Below, one piece after another: positions 39,836 through 49,821 of a stretch of DNA of 64,000 bases (position 1 is the stretch's first letter; every line of letters begins with the position of its first letter). The DNA comes from Lawsonia intracellularis PHE/MN1-00. Its GTDB lineage: Bacteria > Desulfobacterota > Desulfovibrionia > Desulfovibrionales > Desulfovibrionaceae. Made by a program: the position numbers and the translations under genes. The notes under the pieces were generated by a model, which ran no database searches, was not told the origin of the DNA, and saw only the letters and a program-made list of their open reading frames with translations. Location of the stretch: contig NC_008011.1 of NCBI RefSeq assembly GCF_000055945.1, forward strand, positions 801,501 to 865,500, read 5' to 3'.

Positions 39836-40744
39836 ATGAGAGTAGCAATTATATCATCTTCTTTTGCTCGATATGATAAAAAACCACTTGAACTACTTAG
39901 CCAAGCTGGAATTGAATATATCCTTAATGAACAGGGGTATCATCTCACTGATGAAGAACTAATACAAATAATAGATGGTTGTGCTGGTATCATTGTTGGT
40001 TCAGAACCATTACCCAAAAAAGTTTTAGAGACTAACCCAAGACTCAAAACTATTGCTTGCTGTGGGAAACATCTTGATAATATTGACGTTGAATATGCTC
40101 AAGAAAAAAATATTATTATTTATAATCCTCCTAAAGGTTATGCAATTGCTGTTGCAGAATTTACAGTGGGCCTTATCCTATCTCTTATACGTCAAATACC
40201 ATACCAAGATAAAGAAGTTCGTTCAGGAGTATGGCATAAACGTATAGGAAATCTTTTACATGGGAAACGTGTTGGTATCATAGGTCTTGGACAAGTAGGA
40301 AAAGCAGTAGCTGAACGACTATTACCATTTGGTGTAGACATTGCTTATAATGATCCAAATGTATATAGTACTACATTCCAAAAATTTGATCTTGATAAAC
40401 TTATAGATTGGTCAAATATTATTACTATTCACTGTAGTAAACCTATAAAAGCCGGCCCTATTCTTGACTTGGGAAGACTTTCACTAATGCAACCAGGAAG
40501 TTATATTATTAATGTAGCACATGGAGGATTAATTGATGAAAAAGCATTATGTGGACTTTTAACTGCAGGTCATTTAGCTGGAGCTGCTCTGGATGTCTTT
40601 GGGAAAGAACCATATGATGGTCTTCTAAAAAATATTAATAATACAATTCTTACACCACACATAGGAGCTTATGCAAAAGAATCAAAAATAATTATGGAAA
40701 CAGATGCTGTAACAAACATCATTGATACATTAAAAAACTCCTAA
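39836..40744 (+). CDS. D-2-hydroxyacid dehydrogenase (phosphoglycerate-dehydrogenase-like), catalytic Arg replaced
   Basis: A 302-residue NAD-dependent dehydrogenase of the SerA/D-lactate-dehydrogenase superfamily without the C-terminal regulatory domains of full SerA. The Rossmann motif is VGIIGLGQVGKAVAERL. The Glu of LDVFGKEPYDG and the His of LTPHIGAYAKES are present. The position that is normally catalytic/substrate-binding Arg (N.ARGG..DE) is His229 in INVAHGGLIDE, read from GCA CAT GGA. Either the substrate differs or activity is reduced. AAGGAAA precedes the ATG. It is first in a tight group with the helicase and thiL. Confidence 0.85.
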   Translation: MRVAIISSSFARYDKKPLELLSQAGIEYILNEQGYHLTDEELIQIIDGCAGIIVGSEPLPKKVLETNPRLKTIACCGKHLDNIDVEYAQEKNIIIYNPPKGYAIAVAEFTVGLILSLIRQIPYQDKEVRSGVWHKRIGNLLHGKRVGIIGLGQVGKAVAERLLPFGVDIAYNDPNVYSTTFQKFDLDKLIDWSNIITIHCSKPIKAGPILDLGRLSLMQPGSYIINVAHGGLIDEKALCGLLTAGHLAGAALDVFGKEPYDGLLKNINNTILTPHIGAYAKESKIIMETDAVTNIIDTLKNS

Positions 40745-40774
40745 TTTAATAATTGCTCCTTAACAAAAATAAAC

Positions 40775-42910
40775 ATGTTTGATACCTCTACTCTTAATAG
40801 TGCTCAACTTGAAGCTGTCACTGCACCAGATGGTCCTGTCCTTGTTATTGCAGGAGCAGGTAGTGGTAAAACTCGAACTATTATCTATAGACTTGCCTGG
40901 TTAGCTGAACAAGGTATTCCCCCATCTTCTATGTTACTTCTTACCTTTACTCGTAAAGCTAGCCAAGAAATGCTTCATCGTGCTACAATGCTTCTTAATT
41001 ATAGTCTTGGTGACGTTAATGGTGGAACATTCCATAGCATAGCTTTTTCTACTCTACGTCAATATAAACCCTCCTGGGCAACAGGGAAAGTCACTATAAT
41101 AGATGCACAAGACACCCTAACTTCTCTCCAACACTGTAAAGAAGAACTCAAAATTGCTAAAGGTGATCGTTCGTTTCCCAAACTACAAACAGTTGCAGCT
41201 TTATTAAGTAGAGCAAGAAATAAAGAAATAACATTTAAGGAACTTATACAAAAAGACTCTCCTCATCTTATCTCCCATATTGATTCATTAACAACTCTTG
41301 TTGAACGTTATACTACATATAAAAAACAACAAAATTTACTTGATTATGACGATCTTCTTTTTGAGTTTGAATTACTTCTTAAAGGTGATGAATCAAAAAA
41401 CATTCCTCCATTAGCTCCATTATTTCAAGAACGTTATCAATATATTATGGTAGATGAATATCAAGACACAAATCGTGTCCAAGCACGTCTTGTTCGGCTT
41501 CTTTCTGGAAACACAAATAATACAATGGCTGTCGGGGATGATGCACAATCTATTTATGCTTTTAGAGGAGCGACAGTAAACAATATCCTAGAATTTCCTA
41601 ATCTATTCCCAGGGACCAAAATTATACGTCTAGAAGAAAATTATCGTTCTACCCAACCTATATTAGATACAGCAAATGCTATACTTAAAGAGTCACAAGA
41701 AGGTTTTCATAAACATTTATTTACTAATCGTATAGGAGGAGAAAAAGTTCGCCTTATACGATCATTAAGCGATCTTACTCAGGCAAATCTTATTGCTAAT
41801 CGAATAAAAGAATTACTATCTATATATCCTCCCAAAGAAATTGCAATCCTATTTAGAGCAGGATATCAATCTTACCATTTAGAAATTGCTCTTGCCAAGC
41901 ATACTATTCGATTCAGAAAATATGGCGGCCTCAAATATACTGAAGCTGCCCATATTAAAGATATGATGGCATTTATAAGGCTTATTGTTAATCCACTAGA
42001 TATGCCATCATTTTTACGTATTGCTGCCTTTTCAAAAGGAGTTGGCCCCAAAACAGCTCAAAAAATTTACCAAATAGCAGCACAAGGAAATTTTTTAGAG
42101 CTTCAAAAAGTTTGTAATAAATACCCTGATCTTCTTAGTGATATGACTCTACTTGATGAGATACGACAACAGCCTTTAGAACCTACAGAAATATTAACCA
42201 AAGTCTTTGAACATTATCAACCAAAACTTATAGTCCATTTCCCTGAAGATTGGCCACGCCGTCAACAAGGGCTTGAAGAACTTATACATATTGCTTCTGC
42301 CTATACAGATCTTGAACAATTTATTGCCGATCTTTCTTTAGAGACTCCAGAAGAAGAGCTGAATGAAGAAGAAAGCATTGTGCTTTCTACTATTCATTCT
42401 GCAAAAGGTCTTGAATGGGATGCTGTTATTATCCTTGACTTAGTAGAAGATAGATTTCCTTCTAGACATTCGCTTATACGCTCTGAAGATTTTGAAGAAG
42501 AAAGACGCCTTATGTATGTAGCATGTACTAGAGCCAAAAAACAGCTTGAACTTTCTGTTCCTACTACACTCTATAATAAACAATATGGATGCAATGAACC
42601 TGCAATCCCAAGCCCTTTTGTACAACAACTTCCAAGTATAGTAATAGAGGAGTGGCAAGAAGGTTATTCAGGCAACATATATAAAAAAATTACAATACCT
42701 ACTAATCAACCAGATAGCAAAACATGTTCCCAAATACCTGCTTCTAACAATACATATAATAAAGAAGAGTTATCTTATAGTTTTTGTCGACACAAAATTT
42801 TTGGTAGAGGTAAAATTATAGAATATTTATTACCTGATAAATGTAGAGTAAACTTCCCTGGATTTGGCCTTAAAGTTATCTTAAAAGACTACCTAACTAT
42901 TGAAGATTAA
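40775..42910 (+). CDS. UvrD/Rep-family ATP-dependent DNA helicase
   Basis: A 711-residue superfamily 1A helicase. Motifs in order: Q-motif LNSAQLEAVTAP, Walker A AGAGSGKTRT, Ia LLTFTRKASQEM, Walker B IMVDEYQDTN, III VGDDAQSIYAFRGA, IV LEENYRSTQPIL, V STIHSAKGLEWDAVII and VI RRLMYVACTRAK. Members unwind DNA 3'-5' in repair, replication restart and recombination. The protein is close in size to UvrD/PcrA, but which orthologue it is cannot be decided by eye. It starts 31 nt after the dehydrogenase and ends 16 nt before thiL. Confidence 0.95.
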   Translation: MFDTSTLNSAQLEAVTAPDGPVLVIAGAGSGKTRTIIYRLAWLAEQGIPPSSMLLLTFTRKASQEMLHRATMLLNYSLGDVNGGTFHSIAFSTLRQYKPSWATGKVTIIDAQDTLTSLQHCKEELKIAKGDRSFPKLQTVAALLSRARNKEITFKELIQKDSPHLISHIDSLTTLVERYTTYKKQQNLLDYDDLLFEFELLLKGDESKNIPPLAPLFQERYQYIMVDEYQDTNRVQARLVRLLSGNTNNTMAVGDDAQSIYAFRGATVNNILEFPNLFPGTKIIRLEENYRSTQPILDTANAILKESQEGFHKHLFTNRIGGEKVRLIRSLSDLTQANLIANRIKELLSIYPPKEIAILFRAGYQSYHLEIALAKHTIRFRKYGGLKYTEAAHIKDMMAFIRLIVNPLDMPSFLRIAAFSKGVGPKTAQKIYQIAAQGNFLELQKVCNKYPDLLSDMTLLDEIRQQPLEPTEILTKVFEHYQPKLIVHFPEDWPRRQQGLEELIHIASAYTDLEQFIADLSLETPEEELNEEESIVLSTIHSAKGLEWDAVIILDLVEDRFPSRHSLIRSEDFEEERRLMYVACTRAKKQLELSVPTTLYNKQYGCNEPAIPSPFVQQLPSIVIEEWQEGYSGNIYKKITIPTNQPDSKTCSQIPASNNTYNKEELSYSFCRHKIFGRGKIIEYLLPDKCRVNFPGFGLKVILKDYLTIED

Positions 42911-42925
42911 TAATAAAGGGATATT

Positions 42926-43948
42926 ATGAACCAGTATTCTTCATTGGTTTCAGAAGAACATATCCTCTCGTGTATTAATAAATATTTTCCTGATCAATCT
43001 CATTTTATCACAGCTGGTAGAGGTGATGACTGTGCCATACTTTCTGTAACATCACCTCTATGTATTAGCACTGATATGTTTATTGAGAATATTCACTTTC
43101 GCCATAGCTACTTTAGTCCAGAAGATATTGGTTGGAAAGCATTAGCTGTAAACCTAAGTGATATAGCTGCATGTGGGGCACAACCAATAGGCTTTACTGT
43201 AGGACTTGCTTTACCCTTAAATACATCTATAGATATTCTAGAAGGAATATATTCTGGAATGTCCCGTCTTGCTAAGCAATTTAACTTACCGTTATTAGGA
43301 GGAGATCTCTCCCAAGCATCAGAACTCTCTATTTGTATTACAATATTAGGGGAAACTCATGCTCCTTTATTAAGAGCCCAAGCACAGCCAGGGGACATTA
43401 TTTTTATAATAGGACAAGTTGGACTTGCTCATACTGGACTTCAACTTTTAGAACAACAGGGGACAAAAGCTATTGAACTATATCCAAAATCATGTATGGC
43501 TCATTTAAGACCTTTTCCTCTTATTCATGAAGGTCTTGCTCTTTCAAAAATGGCAAAAAGTTGGTCTCAGCAAACCAACACTCCTCACAGACTAGCATTA
43601 ATAGATAACTCTGATGGTCTTGCACAAGATATTCCTAGATTACTAGGGAAAGGAAAAGGAGCAGATATCACCATACCTGCCCTTGATCATGAAATCATTC
43701 AATTCATTGAGTCACATTATACAGAAAATGAATACTCTCCTGACTTACATGCAGTTATAGGAGGTGAAGACTATAGTCTTATTGGTACATGCTCTCCTAA
43801 CTTTGGAGCAAAATTAAACATGGTTATATCTAATCTTACTATTATTGGTTCTGTTACAGACTCAGAACCTATCTTATTTAATGGACAACAAATGCAAGGA
43901 TTTGATCACTTTAGGGGGAATTATATTAACCCCTCGAACAAATTATAG
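42926..43948 (+). CDS. thiL: Thiamine-monophosphate kinase
   Basis: A 340-residue member of the PurM/SelD superfamily that phosphorylates thiamine monophosphate to the active cofactor. The N-terminal GRGDDCAIL, the STDMFIENIHF segment, VNLSDIAACGAQP, GGDLSQAS and the late DNSDGLAQDI and GGEDYSL all match ThiL. AAAGGGAT precedes the ATG by 5 nt. It is last in the dehydrogenase-helicase-thiL group and converges on the phosphomannomutase gene with only 25 nt between. Confidence 0.94.
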   Translation: MNQYSSLVSEEHILSCINKYFPDQSHFITAGRGDDCAILSVTSPLCISTDMFIENIHFRHSYFSPEDIGWKALAVNLSDIAACGAQPIGFTVGLALPLNTSIDILEGIYSGMSRLAKQFNLPLLGGDLSQASELSICITILGETHAPLLRAQAQPGDIIFIIGQVGLAHTGLQLLEQQGTKAIELYPKSCMAHLRPFPLIHEGLALSKMAKSWSQQTNTPHRLALIDNSDGLAQDIPRLLGKGKGADITIPALDHEIIQFIESHYTENEYSPDLHAVIGGEDYSLIGTCSPNFGAKLNMVISNLTIIGSVTDSEPILFNGQQMQGFDHFRGNYINPSNKL

Positions 43949-43973
43949 AACATATATCTATAACTTAATGTAG

Positions 43974-45338
43974 TTATACATTCTCCTTAGCTTCATTAAT
44001 CCATTGCATAAGTGGTGTCTCCACTTCTTTACGGATAGACATTAAATGCTCTTCTGTGTCTGCTTCAAATCGTGTTACTAATACAGGTTGTGTATTTGAT
44101 GCTCTTACTAAACCCCAACCATAAGGGAAATTAATTCTAGCACCATCAATTTCAATTGTTTCATATTGAGATTTAAAATAATTTTTTACTTTTTCAACTA
44201 CAGCAAACTTAATTGTATCTTTACAAGGAATATTAATTTCTCTAGTAGCAAAAGAAGGAGGCCAACCAGGAAGTTCTGACATTGGTTTTTCTTGAGCAGA
44301 AAATAAACTTACTAAACGAGCTGCGCCATAAATAGCATCATCAAAACCATACCATCCATCTGAAAAAAACATATGTCCTGACATTTCTCCTGCTAATGGA
44401 GCATTAAGCTCTCTCATTCTAGCTTTTATAATAGAGTGACCTGTTGCTGACATCACAGGATTTCCACCATGCTTCTGGATATCATCAAAAAGTCTATTTG
44501 AACACTTCACATCTCCAATAACAATTGAACCTGGCTTATGTACAAGGAGTTCTCGTGCATAGATAGACAGTAATTCATCCCCAAATAATAAACGACCATT
44601 TGAATCAATGATACCCAATCTATCAGCATCACCATCTAACCCTATACCTAAATCTGCATGTTCAGCTTTCACTTTATTAGCCAAATCTTTCATATTTTCT
44701 TCTACCACAGGATCAGGATGATGATGAGGAAAATTTCCATCTGGCTCACAATAAAGACAGGTTACCTCTGCACCTATCCTCTTTAAAATATCTGCACAAA
44801 TAGTACCACCAACACCATTGCCCCCATCAACAACTACTTTAACTGGACGTAACAGTTTACACCATGCTTCAACAGCAGCCATATATGATGGTATAATATC
44901 ATGGAAAGATAAAACACCTTGCCCTGAAGCAAACGAACCTACTTCAAATAATTTATGTATACTTTGAATCTCATCACCATAAATTGTAGATTCACCTGCC
45001 CAAATCTTAAAGCCATTATATTGCGATGGATTATGACTTGCAGTAATCATAACACCACCATGACGATTCAAATACTTAACTGCAAAATATAAAACTGGCG
45101 TTGGAATCATCCCAATACTAATTACATCAACTCCAGTTGATAACAATCCTTTCACTAATGCATTATTATAGTCCACCGATGATTTTCGACAGTCATAACC
45201 CACAACAGCCGATGAAATACCCTGACTTACAAAATATGTTCCAATGACCTTACCTAACTTTTCTACCCAATCCAAATCAAAATCTACATCTACAATACCT
45301 CGGATATCATATGCACGAAAAACATTACTTGTTCCCAT
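43974..45338 (-). CDS. Phosphomannomutase/phosphoglucomutase
   Basis: A 454-residue alpha-D-phosphohexomutase. The phosphoserine loop is VMITASHNPSQYNG, the metal loop is GLDGDADRLGIID and the sugar-binding loop is LAGEMSGHMFF. The phosphate-binding C-terminal segment is VRASNTQPVLVTRFEA. These place it with AlgC/ManB-type enzymes of about 455 residues that interconvert hexose 1- and 6-phosphates for LPS and exopolysaccharide sugars. AGGGAGA precedes the ATG. Confidence 0.94.
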   Translation of the reverse strand: MGTSNVFRAYDIRGIVDVDFDLDWVEKLGKVIGTYFVSQGISSAVVGYDCRKSSVDYNNALVKGLLSTGVDVISIGMIPTPVLYFAVKYLNRHGGVMITASHNPSQYNGFKIWAGESTIYGDEIQSIHKLFEVGSFASGQGVLSFHDIIPSYMAAVEAWCKLLRPVKVVVDGGNGVGGTICADILKRIGAEVTCLYCEPDGNFPHHHPDPVVEENMKDLANKVKAEHADLGIGLDGDADRLGIIDSNGRLLFGDELLSIYARELLVHKPGSIVIGDVKCSNRLFDDIQKHGGNPVMSATGHSIIKARMRELNAPLAGEMSGHMFFSDGWYGFDDAIYGAARLVSLFSAQEKPMSELPGWPPSFATREINIPCKDTIKFAVVEKVKNYFKSQYETIEIDGARINFPYGWGLVRASNTQPVLVTRFEADTEEHLMSIRKEVETPLMQWINEAKENV

Positions 45339-45619
45339 GAATTCTCCCTATTTATTGTACAAAAATTAATATAATAAAATTATTTTTCTCATAGTATAAA
45401 AAAATTCTATCTTAATCCTGTAGAAAACCTTATTAAATAATCATTCTACAACTATTTCATAAATAATGCCAGTAAACTAAAATCAATATACATACTATAT
45501 TACCTCTTATAATATTTAAGATTATAGATATACTACTAAAAATATATACACTTCTAAATTAAAGTTAAATTTAGTAACTTCCTTGACCGTAAAAATATTA
45601 TGTTCTATTGTTATCCATT

Positions 45620-46759
45620 ATGAATTGGGACTGGGAAAAGCTACAAGAAAAACGACAGAGGCAAAACTGGGGACAAGGTCGTACGCCAAAAGACTCAGGT
45701 AATAACACACCACCACCAAATGGCTCAGATCCTAACCCTGAACAACTTTTTGGAAATTTTTTCAAACAGTTCAGACTTAAACCTAACAGTGGGAAAGTAA
45801 AATGGATTATACTTATCCTTATTTCTTTGTGGTTATTATCAGGGATTTATATTGTAAATCCTGATGAACAAGGTGTAGTCCTCCAATTTGGAAAATATAA
45901 CCGTACAGTTGATGCAGGCCCACACTATGCTCTACCTTACCCTATAGAAACAGTATATAAGCCAAAAGTTACCCAAGTAAGACGGGTGGAAGTTGGCTTT
46001 CGTTCAACCTCTCTTGGTGGTACATTTCAACAAGGTGCTACACGAACTCTACCTGAAGAAGCATCTATGTTAACTGGTGACGAAAATATTGTTAATGTTC
46101 AATTTAGTGTACAATACCAAATTAACAATCCTGTAGAATACCTTTTTAATGTTACTAATCCTACAGCAGTTATTAAAAGTGCAGCTGAAGCTGCTATGCG
46201 AGAAGTTATTGGTAATAGTATGATTGACTCTGCTCTGACTGATGGAAAACTTCAAATTCAAAATGAGGCTACAGAATTATTACAAGAAATTCTTGATCGT
46301 TACAAAGTTGGTATACATGTTTTAGCAGTTCAACTACAAGACGTACATCCTCCTAAAGAAGTAAGTGACTCTTTCAAAGATGTTGCTAGTGCTCGTGAAG
46401 ATAAAAGTCGTATTATTAATGAAGCTGAAGCATATCGAAATGAGCTTATACCTAAAGCTAGGGGACTAGCAACAGAAATTGAAAATAAAGCTCAAGCATA
46501 CAAAGAAACACGTATTCGTAATGCAAAAGGTGAAACAGCAAAATTTCAAGCTTTGCTTTTAGAATATAATCAAGCAAAAGAAATTACTAAAAAACGTATG
46601 TACCTTGAAGCAATGGAAGGGATATTAAGTCAACCTGGTATAGAAAAAATTATTCTTGATAACAAAGTTGCTGGAAAAGCCTTACCACTTCTACCCCTTT
46701 CCCAAAAAGGACTCTCAGAATATTCTGTACCAAAAGATAAAATAAAGGAAAATAAGTAA
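45620..46759 (+). CDS. hflK: Membrane protease modulator HflK
   Basis: A 379-residue band-7/SPFH protein. It has a short Gly/Asn/Pro-rich cytoplasmic start (MNWDWEKLQEKRQRQNWGQG), one membrane segment (WIILILISLWLLSGIYIV, about residues 60-80), then the SPFH domain (NPDEQGVVLQFGKYNRTVDAG) and a helical tail. With HflC it forms a large cage around FtsH that moderates degradation of membrane proteins. The frame opens at a TTG (45608), but the ATG at 45620 matches HflK starts. No clear ribosome site is seen. hflC begins directly after the stop codon. Confidence 0.94.
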   Translation: MNWDWEKLQEKRQRQNWGQGRTPKDSGNNTPPPNGSDPNPEQLFGNFFKQFRLKPNSGKVKWIILILISLWLLSGIYIVNPDEQGVVLQFGKYNRTVDAGPHYALPYPIETVYKPKVTQVRRVEVGFRSTSLGGTFQQGATRTLPEEASMLTGDENIVNVQFSVQYQINNPVEYLFNVTNPTAVIKSAAEAAMREVIGNSMIDSALTDGKLQIQNEATELLQEILDRYKVGIHVLAVQLQDVHPPKEVSDSFKDVASAREDKSRIINEAEAYRNELIPKARGLATEIENKAQAYKETRIRNAKGETAKFQALLLEYNQAKEITKKRMYLEAMEGILSQPGIEKIILDNKVAGKALPLLPLSQKGLSEYSVPKDKIKENK

Positions 46760-47611
46760 ATGCAACACAAAATTTCTATTCTTGTGAGTGTACTAGTTAT
46801 TATCCTTATTATTAGTTCACAATCCATTTTCATTGTAAATGAAACAGAAAAAGCTCTTGTTTTACAACTTGGAGATCCTGTTGATCGTATTTTTGGGCCA
46901 GGATTACATTTTAAAATCCCATTTATTCAAAAGGTAATTTTTTTTGATGCCAGGATATTAGATTATGATGCACGTGCAGCTGAGGCTCTTACAAGCGATA
47001 AAAAAACAATAGTCCTTGATAATTATGCTAGATGGCGTATTGTTAATCCATTAGAATTTTACCGCACCGTCAGAACTATTCCTGGAGCTCAAGCACGTCT
47101 TGATGATGTAGTATACTCACAGTTAAGAGCTCAAGTCGGTAGCCATACTCTCACTGAAGTTGTATCTCAAAATCGTAGTAACATAATGTCAGATGTTACA
47201 CGCCGCACTTCTGATATTATGAAAGAATATGGGATTGAAGTTATTGATGTTCGTATCAAAAGGACAGATCTCCCTTCAGAAAATCAACGTGCTATTTTTG
47301 GCCGTATGCGTGCAGAACGTGAACGACAAGCAAAACAATACCGCTCAGAAGGTGTTGAAGAATCTACTAAACTTCGCTCTCAAGCAGACAAAGAACAAGC
47401 AATTATCTTAGCAGAAGCTAATCGTAAGGCATCTATTATACAAGGTGAAGGTGATGCTATTGCTACAAAAATATATGCAGATACATTCCAAAAATCACCA
47501 GAATTTTATGAATTTCAACGAGGTCTTGAAGCACTTAGGAACGGACTAAAAGAAAATACTCATATGGTCATCACAAATGATGATCTATTCTTTCGCCCCA
47601 TTCAAAAATAA
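46760..47611 (+). CDS. hflC: Membrane protease modulator HflC
   Basis: A 283-residue partner of HflK: an N-terminal membrane anchor (ISILVSVLVIILIISSQSIF), then the SPFH domain (VNETEKALVLQLGDPVDRIFGPGLHFKIPF) and an Ala/Glu/Gln-rich coiled coil (QADKEQAIILAEANRKASII). Its ATG touches the hflK stop codon and its ribosome site (AAAGGAAAA) lies inside the end of hflK, so the two are translationally coupled. Confidence 0.95.
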   Translation: MQHKISILVSVLVIILIISSQSIFIVNETEKALVLQLGDPVDRIFGPGLHFKIPFIQKVIFFDARILDYDARAAEALTSDKKTIVLDNYARWRIVNPLEFYRTVRTIPGAQARLDDVVYSQLRAQVGSHTLTEVVSQNRSNIMSDVTRRTSDIMKEYGIEVIDVRIKRTDLPSENQRAIFGRMRAERERQAKQYRSEGVEESTKLRSQADKEQAIILAEANRKASIIQGEGDAIATKIYADTFQKSPEFYEFQRGLEALRNGLKENTHMVITNDDLFFRPIQK

Positions 47612-47639
47612 TATGAGGCAAACTCTCCGGGAGAACGCT

Positions 47640-48338
47640 ATGACTTTCTTTCAAGAAGTTTATGACCGAGTTCGATTTGCCACAAATACAAAGACTCAAG
47701 CTGAATTGGCAAATATACTTGAAATTAGACAGTCTAGTATATCCGATGCAAAGCGAAGAGATTCTGTCCCCCCTGAATGGTATATAAAACTCTTTGAAAA
47801 GTTTGGATTAAATCCGGATTGGATTAAGCAAGGAGTGGGGCCTATGTATCTCCGAACAGAACAAGGATATATTCCTAGAGAGCTTCCATTAACAGGTGTA
47901 CAAGAAACACCTATGCATTATGGTGATCCTATCTCAAAAAGTGTATTACATACTGTCTTTTCTATGAGGTGCAATTACATAGAAAATAGTAATTCACTAC
48001 CTATCTTACAGCCCACTGGGAAAATTGCATTACCTCAACCATATACAGGAGCAAATATCCTTGTATTTCAAACCGAGTCAGATGCGTTTCTTCCTCTAGT
48101 TCGTCGGTATACCTATCTAGGTATTAATACAGACTTTACACATCCTCAATCTGGAGAAATTTACGCTGTTTTTATGCCATATGAAGGAATAGCTCTTAAA
48201 CGTCTTTTTTTAAGTACACAAAAAAATGGTTTTTGTTTATGTACAGATCAAAATGATAGTCACGAAAGCTTCTTACCTGCTCAAGAATGTCCTATACGTA
48301 TACTAGGCCGGCTTGCTTGGGTTTTCCAAACCTTTTAA
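47640..48338 (+). CDS. CI/LexA-like transcriptional regulator with S24-like domain
   Basis: A 232-residue protein. The N-terminal 65 residues form a CI-repressor-type helix-turn-helix (TQAELANILEIRQSSISDAK, then PPEWYIKLFEKFGLNPDWI). The C-terminal half resembles an S24/LexA-type domain. The nucleophile position is a Ser in TESDAFLP and the general-base Lys is retained in IALKRLFL, but the usual GDSM and the Ala-Gly cleavage pair are not obvious. It may sense a signal without self-cleavage. The open frame starts earlier (47577), but the ATG at 47640 has CCGGGAGA 6 nt upstream. The gene follows hflC by 28 nt, so it may be in the hfl operon. Confidence 0.8.
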   Translation: MTFFQEVYDRVRFATNTKTQAELANILEIRQSSISDAKRRDSVPPEWYIKLFEKFGLNPDWIKQGVGPMYLRTEQGYIPRELPLTGVQETPMHYGDPISKSVLHTVFSMRCNYIENSNSLPILQPTGKIALPQPYTGANILVFQTESDAFLPLVRRYTYLGINTDFTHPQSGEIYAVFMPYEGIALKRLFLSTQKNGFCLCTDQNDSHESFLPAQECPIRILGRLAWVFQTF

Positions 48339-48396
48339 ATATTAACATTAATCTATAATATTAATAAACTAAAATTTAGTTACCCTAACAGAACTT

Positions 48397-49719
48397 CTAA
48401 TAACTATCTGCTAGGGCAACTAAATCATATGAATGAGATTCCATAATATCGGCCTCTATGAGTTCCCCAGGCTTTATATTTGGTCCACTTATATATACCA
48501 TACCATCAACTTCTGGAGCTTGAAACCATGCTCTTCCTGTATACAACTCTGGCCACTCTGGATGAACATTGTCTACAATAAGGGATAACCGCTTACCAAC
48601 AAAATTTTTAAGCCATTTTTCACTAATTTTTAATTGAATTTCCATTAATTCTGCTTTTCGTTGTTCTTTTACTTTTTCACCAACTTGATTTGGCATGACA
48701 GCTGCCGGAGTTCCTGCTTCAGCTACATATGAAAAAATACCTAAATGCTGAAATTTAATTTCCTCTATAAATTTGCTTAAATATACATGATGTCCCTCTG
48801 TCTCTCCAGGGAAACCTGTAATAACTGATGTTCGAAGGACAGCTTCAGGAAACACAGATCGAATATTATCTATAACTTTTCTTGGATTTTTTGCAAATGG
48901 TCTTCCCATACAGGAAAGAATATCTGGATGTGCGTGTTGTATTGGAACATCAAAATATGGAACAAAAGGTTCACCTACCGATTTCAAATAAAGTAAAAAA
49001 TCCTTTGTTAATCCTGTAGGATATAGATACATAAGTCGTAATCGCTTTAATCCATCTAAAACTAATAAGTGATCCAATAGAGTTTTTAAACCATAGTTAT
49101 TAGGAAGATCTCTCCCCCATGCTGTTACATCCTGAGCAACAAGTACTAGCTCTTTTACTCCTTGATCAAGAATATGACGACTTTCTTTAACAAGTTCATC
49201 TATTGAATATGAGTGTAACGAACCACGTATAGAAGGAATTGTACAAAAAGAACATGAGTGTTGACAGCCATCACTTATTTTAAGCCATGCATAAGATTTG
49301 CCTGTAGTTATTATACGATCAGTGACTAAAAATGTAGACTTTATATTTAATGCTAACAAAATTTGTTCGTTCCAACTTTCTATCTCTTTATTATCAAGCC
49401 ATAAATCTACTTCAGGAATATCTTTCTTCAAAATTTTTTCACCATAACGTCCAACAAAACATCCAGCAACTATAATAAAAGGTTTTTCAGATAACTCTTC
49501 AACATCAGCAACAAGTTGTAAAATAGTATTTACAGACTCTTGAACAGCTGTGTGTATAAAACTACATGTATTGATAAAAACAAAATCGGCATTATTAGGA
49601 TAATCTATAAAAGTTAAAGGAATACCTAATGAACCCAATAATCTTTCGGTATCTACCCTATTTTTTGGACAACCAAGGCTTATAGCATGACAACGTAATG
49701 ATGGAGAGTGACTATTCAT
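48397..49719 (-). CDS. rimO: Ribosomal protein S12 methylthiotransferase
   Basis: A 440-residue radical-SAM enzyme that methylthiolates an Asp of ribosomal protein S12. The N-terminal UPF0004 domain has three Cys that bind the auxiliary cluster (SLGCPKNRVDTE, NTCSFI, GCFVGRY). The radical-SAM motif is CQHSCSFCTIPSIRG, and a C-terminal TRAM-like domain follows. ISLGCPKNRVDTE marks RimO rather than MiaB. GAGG is about 9 nt before the ATG. Confidence 0.95.
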   Translation of the reverse strand: MNSHSPSLRCHAISLGCPKNRVDTERLLGSLGIPLTFIDYPNNADFVFINTCSFIHTAVQESVNTILQLVADVEELSEKPFIIVAGCFVGRYGEKILKKDIPEVDLWLDNKEIESWNEQILLALNIKSTFLVTDRIITTGKSYAWLKISDGCQHSCSFCTIPSIRGSLHSYSIDELVKESRHILDQGVKELVLVAQDVTAWGRDLPNNYGLKTLLDHLLVLDGLKRLRLMYLYPTGLTKDFLLYLKSVGEPFVPYFDVPIQHAHPDILSCMGRPFAKNPRKVIDNIRSVFPEAVLRTSVITGFPGETEGHHVYLSKFIEEIKFQHLGIFSYVAEAGTPAAVMPNQVGEKVKEQRKAELMEIQLKISEKWLKNFVGKRLSLIVDNVHPEWPELYTGRAWFQAPEVDGMVYISGPNIKPGELIEADIMESHSYDLVALADSY

Positions 49720-49821
49720 AAAATAACCTCAATAAAAACTTGACCCATTACAATGTTAAGGTCACTGTATGGCGATAAAAATTACCTAATATACCTTGCT
49801 AACGACATAAAAGGAATTTCA

